Shown here in pieces: positions 1 to 6,740 of a stretch of DNA of 20,538 bases. The notes beneath the pieces are model-generated. The model made no database searches and was not told the origin of the DNA. It saw only the letters and a program-made list of their open reading frames with translations. The stretch lies in the NCBI GenBank assembly GCA_002424545.1, contig DIKL01000123.1, forward strand, positions 1-20,538, in the 5' to 3' direction. The DNA comes from Syntrophaceae bacterium UBA5619 (GTDB lineage: Bacteria > Desulfobacterota > Syntrophia > Syntrophales > UBA5619). The position numbers were made by a program, and so were the translations under genes. Position 1 is the stretch's first letter, and every line of letters starts with the position of its first letter.

Positions 1-127
1 AAATTGCTCCGCGAAAATCGGTGATAATCTTTTTCTTCCCGGCGGCGGCCAGCGCCGCCTCGTAAATCCTTTCCTCCGGCGAACCGGGTTCGAAGGCCCT
101 CCACGAGGACCCGAATTCTTTGAGGTT
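1..127 (-). other. In-frame continuation of the adhesin-E-like gene past TGA (partial at window edge)
   Basis: Directly after the TGA at 128-130 the same frame stays open to the window edge (42 codons). It encodes a stretch containing GSSWRAFEPGSPEERIYEAA. This matches the way surface-adhesin-E-like proteins usually end (a Trp, then PGS, acidic residues and IY), so it reads as the missing C-terminus of the upstream ORF. No separate start codon with a ribosome-binding site is visible. On the minus strand a 7-bp hairpin with a GTG loop (bases 111 down to 95) begins 16 nt after the TGA. Confidence 0.55.
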
Positions 128-475
128 TCAATGCTCCTGAACGTTGCCTTCCTTGTCGCAACCCATGGCGGAGATGGGCTGCCACCGCCGGTTGGCAGTC
201 TGCATCCAGTAATGATTGATATCATAGTTGTCGGTAAAGGTATAGGCAACCTTGGCATAAACCTCCAGGTACTGGATCCCCGATTCCTCCTCCGTCTTCA
301 GCTTGAGGCCCCCGGTGTCGAGAAACCAGGAGCGCTTGCCGTCCCTGTCCCTGAACACAAGCCGGTATTGCTCCGGTTCGGCAATCTGGCGATACTTCTC
401 AATCACCAGCATTACCACCAGCGCCCCGGCGATCAGGATCACCGCCGGCACTGCTATCCGCATCGATGTTTTCAT
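128..475 (-). CDS. Membrane-anchored surface-adhesin-E-like protein, apparently interrupted by TGA
   Basis: The 115 codons begin with a short positive stretch and a hydrophobic segment (about residues 6-24), typical of a signal or anchor sequence, so the rest is probably outside the cytoplasm. The body (residues about 37-112) resembles surface-adhesin E-like proteins: a YRLVFRDRDGKRSWFLDT-type start, a central strand ending in a conserved Cys, then a DKEGNV turn. The function of most members is unknown. ATG at 473-475 lies a few bases after a G-rich stretch. Members of this family normally continue with a Trp and a PGS-x-E-x-x-IY segment. That segment is absent here but lies in the same frame just past the TGA at 128-130 (see 1-127). 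The gene is therefore a nonsense-truncated copy, a recoded gene, or carries a sequencing error. It is the last gene of the minus-strand run from 2061. Family assignment is from memory of the pattern. Confidence 0.65.
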   Translation of the reverse strand: MKTSMRIAVPAVILIAGALVVMLVIEKYRQIAEPEQYRLVFRDRDGKRSWFLDTGGLKLKTEEESGIQYLEVYAKVAYTFTDNYDINHYWMQTANRRWQPISAMGCDKEGNVQEH

Positions 476-544
476 TCATTGCCCCCGTTTCGGCCAAGTA
501 CCTTTGCCATCGAGGCCACACTTGATCTCGACCTACTTTATGGC

Positions 545-715
545 TCATTTCTTTGCAAAGGCAAAAGCAATGAGACCAATGCCCAGGATAATCAGAGTAA
601 CCGGACAGGGTAATGGCAAACCAATGGGATTGGGCTTCTGCAGGATCATTAAAATTGAGTCGAAGATCAGAAGGGCGCCGGAGATTACGAAACACACTTT
701 TGCCAGATTCTTCAT
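545..715 (-). CDS. 56-residue two-helix membrane protein
   Basis: This small gene starts at ATG 713-715, seven bases after a perfect GGAGG, and stops at TGA 545-547. The predicted 56-residue protein has two hydrophobic segments (about residues 7-26 and 36-54). They are joined by a short QKPNPIGLPLP turn, and the protein ends in Lys-Lys. This is the layout of small hairpin inner-membrane proteins. I do not recognise a family and assign no function. It lies between the DksA-like gene and the adhesin-E-like gene, all on the same strand. A weak promoter-like pair (TTACGA at 778-773, CATAAT at 756-751, 16-bp spacer) lies upstream. The strong ribosome-binding site and clean membrane pattern make it likely to be real. 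Confidence 0.7.
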   Translation of the reverse strand: MKNLAKVCFVISGALLIFDSILMILQKPNPIGLPLPCPVTLIILGIGLIAFAFAKK

Positions 716-797
716 GTTTGCCTCCGATCTTTTAAGGATGATGCGCGGGCATTATGTTTGAAAAAGATAAAATCGTAATAACGGCTAAACAAACCAA

Positions 798-1064
798 TTA
801 CTTAAGCTGGCTATCTTTGCTGCCACGACGATTAAATAGTGCGAAAGTCGTCTGCTCTTTTTCGAGTTCTGCTTGGCAATCGACACAAAGGCGAACTCCA
901 GGAATTGCTTTACGGCGAACATCTGGAATAACGGCCCCACATTCCTTGCAATGCGTTGAGCTCTCGCCATCCGGTAATCGACTCCTGGCTAATTGTACAC
1001 CGTCTTCTACAGTGGCGTCTATTTGATCCTGTACCGCCCCATCACGGGACCAGCCAACAGCCAT
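798..1064 (-). CDS. DksA/TraR C4-type zinc-finger protein, YbiI-like
   Basis: The 88-residue product resembles E. coli YbiI over its length. It has an N-terminal MAVGWSRDGAVQDQID helix, a conserved GES turn, and a four-cysteine zinc finger of the form C-x2-C-x17-C-x2-C, with the IPGVRLCVDCQ motif of the DksA/TraR family. It ends in the characteristic NRRGSKDSQL. It lacks the long coiled coil of DksA, so by homology it is a short zinc protein of uncertain role. A part in RNA polymerase control is only a guess. The start at ATG 1062-1064 is preferred because GGAG lies six bases upstream; a longer reading from 1091 lacks this support. Its start is 36 bases from the stop of the DUF2889 gene, suggesting co-transcription. 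Confidence 0.85.
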   Translation of the reverse strand: MAVGWSRDGAVQDQIDATVEDGVQLARSRLPDGESSTHCKECGAVIPDVRRKAIPGVRLCVDCQAELEKEQTTFALFNRRGSKDSQLK

Positions 1065-1100
1065 AATATGCTCCTGTGCAGTTAACCGCAAATGACCTGT

Positions 1101-1658
1101 CTATGTCACATTGCGTTTCTTTTTTAATGCTTCGACGTAAGGGCCATCTTCTCGCCAAGCGAGGCAGGTATTGGTCAGATATTGAATGATCTTTTTTGCC
1201 TGATCAGAATCGAAAGCCGTTGGTTTCTGCGATTGGTGTGCCGCAAATCCCTGAAAGACAGCCGGGGCCATTGCTTGAATAAGCTCCACCAGGTGGGTGC
1301 AGCCCTTATTGTCTCCGGCCAGTTTTTTTACTTTTGCCGTAAAACCCTTGGTAATGGTTAAACCCTTGATAGGGACAAGGCAGTCGATCGTTTCCCGACA
1401 CATTTTTCGAGGAACAGACATCAGATCAACGTTCACATCCTCAATCAAAAGATTGGAACAATTCACCAGCAATCGCACAGCCATGTGATGAACGACGCCA
1501 CTCGGAAACGTTTCCCCGGTTATCCCGTGAGATTCCTGAAAACGATCGTCTTTGAGAAAACCTTCTACCATTATTCTTTGCCCGTCATAATCGTATGTCG
1601 TGACCTCTATATTTCGGGCATGCACCTTTTTCCCTTTTGATTTCCAAACGGATTGCAT
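1101..1658 (-). CDS. DUF2889 domain protein
   Basis: The 185-residue protein shows the DUF2889 pattern: an HARNIEVTTYDYDG beginning, a VEGFLKDDR strand, the conserved GVVHHMAVRLLVN core, and a late KGCTHLVELIQAMAPA helix. No enzymatic role is known for the family and I see no catalytic motif. I chose ATG 1656-1658, 12 bases after GGGAG. A TTG in the same frame (1689-1691) would add 11 residues but would place the ribosome-binding site inside the gene. It follows a gene remnant at 1699-1743 and precedes the DksA-like gene on the same strand. Family membership is fairly certain, function unknown. Confidence 0.85.
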   Translation of the reverse strand: MQSVWKSKGKKVHARNIEVTTYDYDGQRIMVEGFLKDDRFQESHGITGETFPSGVVHHMAVRLLVNCSNLLIEDVNVDLMSVPRKMCRETIDCLVPIKGLTITKGFTAKVKKLAGDNKGCTHLVELIQAMAPAVFQGFAAHQSQKPTAFDSDQAKKIIQYLTNTCLAWREDGPYVEALKKKRNVT

Positions 1659-1698
1659 TTTATTTTGATTCTCCCTAAATGATTTTAGCAAACAGAAT

Positions 1699-1743
1699 CT
1701 ATTTCCCTTCTTTAACCTTGAGTGTGGCGATCACGGTGTACAT
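1699..1743 (-). pseudogene. 14-codon remnant resembling the start of an antibiotic-biosynthesis-monooxygenase (ABM) protein
   Basis: ATG 1741-1743, with GGGGG six bases upstream, opens a frame reading MYTVIATLKVKEGK and then TAG (1699-1701). This is the first beta strand and KxKEGK turn of ABM-domain proteins, which are usually about 95-100 residues. Downstream codons show no ABM resemblance before the next gene. The remainder appears to have been deleted. It could instead be a short leader peptide or a chance match. Confidence 0.4.
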
Positions 1744-1773
1744 GGGCTTCCCCCTTCGGGTTTCCATTTTAAG

Positions 1774-2061
1774 TCATGTTTTGAATAGGGACGCCATCTT
1801 CGTTTTCAACGACTCTCCGGAATTCTTTCCTTTGGCGTCTGCATCGGCATCTCTGAAAACGCAGAAATCGCAAAAATTGCTCCTGGCCTTTTCAACGACC
1901 CTTTCTGCCTGAGGTTCGCGACAATCGTTATAGGCTCCTGTTGCATGAAAGATACAATTGAGGCAGCAGTGCAGGTCGGATCCGCAAAAGGGACAGGTTT
2001 CCCTCCGACGCACAGGGGTCTTGACTTCCAAACCCTTTAAGCATGCATGACATATTTTCAT
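1774..2061 (-). CDS. Conserved cysteine-rich zinc-ribbon protein
   Basis: The 95-residue protein is packed with cysteine pairs: C4/C7, C23/C26 (CPFCG), C32/C33 with C36, C47, and C64/C67. Pairs 4/7 and 23/26 form a typical four-cysteine zinc ribbon. The middle motif GAYNDCREPQAERVVEKARSNFCDF is a pattern I recall from conserved hypothetical proteins of Deltaproteobacteria. No function is known to me. The C-terminal 25 residues are acidic, then Lys/Ser-rich. The start is ATG 2059-2061, with only a weak purine-rich stretch upstream. It is the first gene of the left minus-strand run, beginning about 45 bases after the esterase terminator. Confidence 0.75.
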   Translation of the reverse strand: MKICHACLKGLEVKTPVRRRETCPFCGSDLHCCLNCIFHATGAYNDCREPQAERVVEKARSNFCDFCVFRDADADAKGKNSGESLKTKMASLFKT

Positions 2062-2105
2062 TTCTTCATCACCCGGAAGATCTTTAACACGTCATGACTA
2101 CAACG

Positions 2106-2141
2106 TGAAAAGCAAAAGCAGGACCGCTTCCGATCCTGCTT
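2106..2141 (-). terminator. Intrinsic terminator of the esterase gene
   Basis: On the minus strand an 8-bp stem AAGCAGGA/TCCTGCTT (2141-2134 with 2123-2116) has a 10-base loop. It is followed by TTGCTTTT. It lies 70 bases past the esterase stop and separates that gene from the small-gene run. Confidence 0.75.
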
Positions 2142-2211
2142 CCCTTTCCGCGTTATCGCATTTTCTTTATCCACGGTCTTGCTCGATTGCAGGATGAATC
2201 TCAAATAGAAT

Positions 2212-3183
2212 TCATCGATACAGCCCCCGCTTGAATACCCAAGTAGCCGTCGCTTCAGCATGCTTGCTTATTTGAGCGTTCGGATTTTCCAATTCAAAAC
2301 CATGAATACCCCCCGCATACAAAGTAAATCCCGTGGGGACCCCAGCTTGTGCTAATCTGCTTGTATAATCTATTGTTTCGTCTCGATGAGGATCCAAACC
2401 TCCAACATAGGCATAACAAGGGGGCAGTCCAGAAAGATCGGTCGCTCTCGCAGGCGCGGCATATGGAGAGATGTCATCCCTGAATTCATGACCTTCTCCC
2501 AGATACTGATTCCATATGTTTTTACAAGACTCGTAGTTGAGCGCTCTTTTGTCTGTAAATTCAATGGTTGACTTGGTCTTCAAACGGTCATCGATCGTTG
2601 GGGCGAGCGGCATTTGGAAGATCAAGGAAGGACCTTTGCGATCCCTTGCCAGTAAACATACGGATACGGTCAGTCCTCCTCCCGCGCTAAATCCAGTAAC
2701 GCCTATCCGAGAAGCATCAACTCCCAGATCTTTTGCATTTGCAGCGAACCAAACCAACGCCGCATAACAGTCTTCATAAGCCGCAGGAGCCGGATTTTCC
2801 GGAGCCAGACGATAATCAACGGAAACGACGACACAACCTATTTCTTTAACGTACCTTATGCACTTGGCATTTTCATGGTCAGGCGCTCCTATGGAATATC
2901 CTCCATAATGCAGGAACAAAACACCCGGAAGCAGATGTTTTTTCACCTTTGGTTCATAAATCCGGACAGTGACGTCAGGGGCGCCTGCGGGACCAGGAAT
3001 CGATCGATCTGCAAAGTCAACCTCTGGATCCGGAGGTGTTGGAGGAAATGGCGGGAACGTTACATCTCGCGAAACTTTCTTCGCCACATTTTCATCTGTC
3101 CAAGCAGCCAGATAAGAGGTTTGTGGATTAGTCAACGTGGTTTTAAATTCGGGATCAATTTTTTCTTCAAAATAATTGGCCAT
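2212..3183 (-). CDS. Alpha/beta-hydrolase, hormone-sensitive-lipase-type esterase
   Basis: The 323-residue protein has the order of motifs of bacterial HSL-family (family IV) esterases. These are an oxyanion motif HYGGY (residues 92-96), DYRLAPENPAPAAYED (123-138), the nucleophile elbow GFSAG with Ser166, Asp264 in GLDPHRDE, and His294 in GGIHGF. Ser166, Asp264 and His294 form the expected triad. The usual oxyanion sequence is HGGG; here its first Gly is Tyr, but the following two Gly are kept. It should hydrolyse short- to medium-chain esters in the cytoplasm, since no signal peptide is visible; the natural substrate is unknown. The start is ATG 3181-3183, eight bases after GGAGG. It is a single-gene unit with its own promoter and terminator, and its region looks more AT-rich than the genes to the right. 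Confidence 0.9.
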   Translation of the reverse strand: MANYFEEKIDPEFKTTLTNPQTSYLAAWTDENVAKKVSRDVTFPPFPPTPPDPEVDFADRSIPGPAGAPDVTVRIYEPKVKKHLLPGVLFLHYGGYSIGAPDHENAKCIRYVKEIGCVVVSVDYRLAPENPAPAAYEDCYAALVWFAANAKDLGVDASRIGVTGFSAGGGLTVSVCLLARDRKGPSLIFQMPLAPTIDDRLKTKSTIEFTDKRALNYESCKNIWNQYLGEGHEFRDDISPYAAPARATDLSGLPPCYAYVGGLDPHRDETIDYTSRLAQAGVPTGFTLYAGGIHGFELENPNAQISKHAEATATWVFKRGLYR

Positions 3184-3233
3184 AACCGTTTCCTCCTACA
3201 ATGGAATTTTTCTTATGCTCAACAATAAATCGG

Positions 3234-3262
3234 ATTGAAATTACCCTCCATTTACCTGTCAA
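3234..3262 (-). promoter_or_regulatory. Sigma-70-type promoter of the esterase gene
   Basis: Minus-strand TTGACA (3262-3257, perfect -35), a 17-bp spacer and TTCAAT (3239-3234, 4 of 6 for -10) lie in AT-rich DNA. The predicted start near 3227 gives a leader of about 44 bases. Confidence 0.55.
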
Positions 3263-3300
3263 ATTAAATTTTACAACTAATTTATATTAAAGATAAATTC

Positions 3301-3659
3301 TGGTGGAGGCGGCGGGAGTCGAACCCGCGTCCGGAAATCTTCCGCTGCAGTTTCTACGTGCGTATCTTCTGATTTGATTTCGCCCCCGAAGGCTCCCGGA
3401 AGCAGGATCCCTCGGTCGCTATCCTGTTTTCTGGCTTTTCGCCCCCCTCCCCCCAGGCGTGGGAGGGCGGTTATCCTGTCTGTATGACGCCTCCGAACCG
3501 GCCCGACAGAAAAAACCGGGGAGACGTTAGCCGACTAAGCGGCTAAAGCGTAATCGTAGTTGTCTGCGATTATGTTTTCCTGCCTGTTTAACGAGGCCTG
3601 CAGGAACCTCGGCACGCTGCTGCAGCTTCACATATCCCCGTCGAAACCGTGACGCCCCC
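3301..3659 (-). ncRNA. ssrA: tmRNA (transfer-messenger RNA)
   Basis: The 3' end (3301-3332) carries the typical tmRNA ending: T-arm GGTTCGACTCC and encoded CCA. The 5' end (3659 leftwards) begins GGGGGCGTCACGGTTTCGAC. The first seven bases pair with CGCCTCC near the 3' end (one G-U) to form the acceptor stem. The length of 359 nt is normal. The tag frame starts with GCA at 3565-3567, after ATAATC, and ends with TAG at 3535-3537, giving ADNYDYALAA. With SmpB and alanyl-tRNA synthetase, tmRNA frees stalled ribosomes and tags nascent chains for proteolysis. smpB lies just upstream on the same strand. No classical terminator is visible after it, only an AT-rich hairpin. Confidence 0.97.
3535..3567 (-). 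other. tmRNA tag-peptide reading frame
   Basis: Ten codons plus TAG inside ssrA encode ADNYDYALAA. The resume codon is GCA, and the ALAA end is the usual degradation signal recognised by ClpXP-type proteases. Confidence 0.9.
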
Positions 3660-3694
3660 GTGGATTGGTAAAGCCATGTGAATGAACCGATGCT

Positions 3695-3723
3695 AATATA
3701 GGTCTTCTCTGTCCTCCCGTCAA
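3695..3723 (-). promoter_or_regulatory. Sigma-70-type promoter of ssrA
   Basis: Minus-strand TTGACG (3723-3718), an exact 17-bp spacer and TATATT (3700-3695) form a strong promoter. A start near 3688 gives a 5' leader of about 29 nt before mature tmRNA at 3659, presumably removed by RNase P. Confidence 0.7.
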
Positions 3724-3724
3724 G

Positions 3725-3762
3725 CCGGAGTTATCTCCGGATATGCTCCGGGCTGTAACTCC
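3725..3762 (-). repeat. Nested, mutually exclusive inverted repeats upstream of the ssrA -35
   Basis: One palindrome is CCGGAG-TTAT-CTCCGG (3725-3740), ending two bases from the ssrA -35. A second pairs GGAGTTA (3727-3733) with TAACTCC (3756-3762). They share bases, so an RNA could form only one at a time. No T-tract follows on the minus strand. The element could be an operator, a processing site downstream of smpB, or a chance structure. Confidence 0.45.
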
Positions 3763-3822
3763 CGACCGTGGGCTCAACCGCATCAGCGGATGCTGCCCGG
3801 CGGTGAAGGAATCTATCCTCCG

Positions 3823-4299
3823 TCATCCCTCCCGGTTCTTCGCCCGGATGCCCCGCTCCATCGCCCGGCGGTCTTCTTTCAACCGGATATCCTCCCGCTT
3901 GTCGTAGAGCTTCTTCCCACGGCCGATGCCGATCTCCACCTTGACCTTGCCGTTCCGGAAGTACATTCGGAGGGGAATCAGCGCGAGACCCCGCTCCTGC
4001 GATTTGCCATAGAGACGTTTGATCTCCCGCTTGTGCATGAGGAGCTTCCGGACGCGCAGCGGGTTGTGATTTTCCCGGTTGCCGTGTGAATAGGGGCTGA
4101 TGTGGACATCGTAGAGGAAAACTTCATCGTCCTTGACCAGGGCGTAACTGTCCTTGAGGTTCGCCCGGCCGTCGCGGAGGGCCTTCACCTCGGTCCCGAC
4201 CAACGCGATCCCCGCCTCGTAGGTCTCGTCGATGAAATAGTTGATCCTCGCCCGTTTGTTCTGGCAGATCGGTTTTTCCGCCGTTTCCTTCTTTGCCAC
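3823..4299 (-). CDS. smpB: SsrA-binding protein SmpB
   Basis: The 158-residue protein carries the SmpB signature: [29 protein letters not shown] near the N-terminus, ANLKDSYA, then [14 protein letters not shown]. It ends in the basic, flexible tail ([22 protein letters not shown]) that enters the empty mRNA channel of the stalled ribosome. It binds the tRNA-like part of tmRNA and is essential for trans-translation. The start is GTG 4297-4299 with AGGA six bases upstream. Its partner RNA gene ssrA follows 163 bases downstream on the same strand but has its own promoter. Length and motifs are normal for the family. Confidence 0.97.
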   Translation of the reverse strand: MAKKETAEKPICQNKRARINYFIDETYEAGIALVGTEVKALRDGRANLKDSYALVKDDEVFLYDVHISPYSHGNRENHNPLRVRKLLMHKREIKRLYGKSQERGLALIPLRMYFRNGKVKVEIGIGRGKKLYDKREDIRLKEDRRAMERGIRAKNREG

Positions 4300-4388
4300 G
4301 ATTTCCTATCCTTCCGTTCAACGCGATCATCCGACAGGTTTTCCGGTCCCGCCGCCAAGAGCAGTTTTGTTCGATTTGGGCATCGTAA

Positions 4389-5147
4389 TCAGCGATTGCC
4401 GAAATTCGCAGGGAGATAATCCGTTTTCACATGCCCCATGGCCTTCCAGATGTTGTCCCGAACCCGCGGGTTCTCCCTTTCCAACTCATTGAGGAGCTCC
4501 TTTACGTAGCACCGCCGCGACGTCCGGCTGGTCGGACAACCGTTTTCAATGACCGGGAATCCCCGTTCCTTTGCGTACTTTTTCACCAACCCCTCCCGAA
4601 TGTAGGCCAGCGGCCGGATGATATGGAGTTTCCCGCCGAAGATCGTCTGATCCGGGACCATCGTGCTGATCTCCCGCCCATAGAAGAGATTGATCAGCAG
4701 CGTCTCAATGATGTCGTCTCTGTGGTGGGCGAAGGCGATCTTGTTGCAGCCCCGCTCCGCCGCGATCTCGAAGATGCGCTTCCGCCGGAGTCGAGAACAG
4801 AGGAAGCAGGGGTTCTTGCGGTTATGGTCGCTGTGGGAAAGGGGACCGATTTCCGACCTTTCCAGCACATAATCGTAACCGCCTGCCTCCAGATGTCGCT
4901 TCAGCAGAACGCCGCCGGCGCCGTCCGGATCGAATCCGGGATCGATGTGAACAGCCGTGACCGAGAAGGGGGGAACATACAGCATCGGGGTATTCAGCAG
5001 GTCCAGCAGCGCCATGCTGTCCATCCCACCCGAGACGCCGACCAGAACACGGTCTCCCGGGACGATCATGCCGTAATCCATGACCGCCTTTTCCAGCCAT
5101 TTTTTCAGATGAAGGAACAACCTCGTTTTTTTCTCTTCCGCCGTCAT
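4389..5147 (-). CDS. ttcA: TtcA-family tRNA 2-thiocytidine biosynthesis protein
   Basis: The 252-residue protein is an N-type ATP pyrophosphatase with the PP-loop GVSGGMDS (37-44). It has the TtcA-type cysteines: C114 and C117 in PCFLCSRLRR, and C204 in ENGCPTSRTSR. The TtcA-like block AFAHHRDDIIETLLINLFYG (138-157) is also present. In TtcA, three cysteines hold an iron-sulfur cluster and the enzyme activates cytidine 32 of tRNAs for thiolation. It could also be a TtcA-like paralogue with a different tRNA target. A frame open to 5399 would run through the enolase promoter region, so I start at ATG 5145-5147, where the family similarity begins. GAGG lies 11 bases upstream, and a promoter with a leader of about 20 bases fits this start. 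smpB follows 89 bases downstream and may be co-transcribed. Confidence 0.82.
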   Translation of the reverse strand: MTAEEKKTRLFLHLKKWLEKAVMDYGMIVPGDRVLVGVSGGMDSMALLDLLNTPMLYVPPFSVTAVHIDPGFDPDGAGGVLLKRHLEAGGYDYVLERSEIGPLSHSDHNRKNPCFLCSRLRRKRIFEIAAERGCNKIAFAHHRDDIIETLLINLFYGREISTMVPDQTIFGGKLHIIRPLAYIREGLVKKYAKERGFPVIENGCPTSRTSRRCYVKELLNELERENPRVRDNIWKAMGHVKTDYLPANFGNR

Positions 5148-5172
5148 CGATTGCCGATCCTCAACATGATGG

Positions 5173-5201
5173 AGTTTACCCGAGATCGGACGGCAGATCA
5201 A
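5173..5201 (-). promoter_or_regulatory. Candidate promoter of the TtcA-family gene
   Basis: Minus-strand TTGATC (5201-5196), a 17-bp spacer and TAAACT (5178-5173) give a start near 5166, about 20 bases before the chosen ATG. It is divergent from the enolase promoter. Confidence 0.5.
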
Positions 5202-5251
5202 GCGGCATTCGGGATGGACGGACCATTGGACGAAAATCACAGACATTCGCC

Positions 5252-6668
<1,417 letters not shown>

Positions 6669-6677
6669 TCCCGCGTC

Positions 6678-6713
6678 GCCCTCCCTTCCCGACCGCGAGG
6701 GGAGGGCTTATTT
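6678..6713 (+). terminator. Intrinsic terminator after eno
   Basis: A perfect 8-bp GC-rich stem GCCCTCCC/GGGAGGGC (6678-6685 with 6700-6707) is followed by TTATTT. On the minus strand there is no T-tract, so it serves eno rather than plsB. Confidence 0.75.
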
Positions 6714-6740
6714 CCCATCGAACGGGGCGATACTTCCCGG

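Noticed and set aside
2058..2261. 67-codon minus-strand frame between the esterase and zinc-ribbon genes
   Set aside because: It covers the esterase end and its terminator hairpin; no ribosome-binding site and no family pattern.
3263..3300. AT-only hairpin after ssrA (AATTTAT/ATAAATT) as terminator
   Set aside because: No G-C in the stem and no T-run after it; not a convincing intrinsic terminator.
4327..4383. 18-codon frame between the TtcA-family gene and smpB
   Set aside because: It follows the TtcA stop closely but has no ribosome-binding site and no recognisable pattern.
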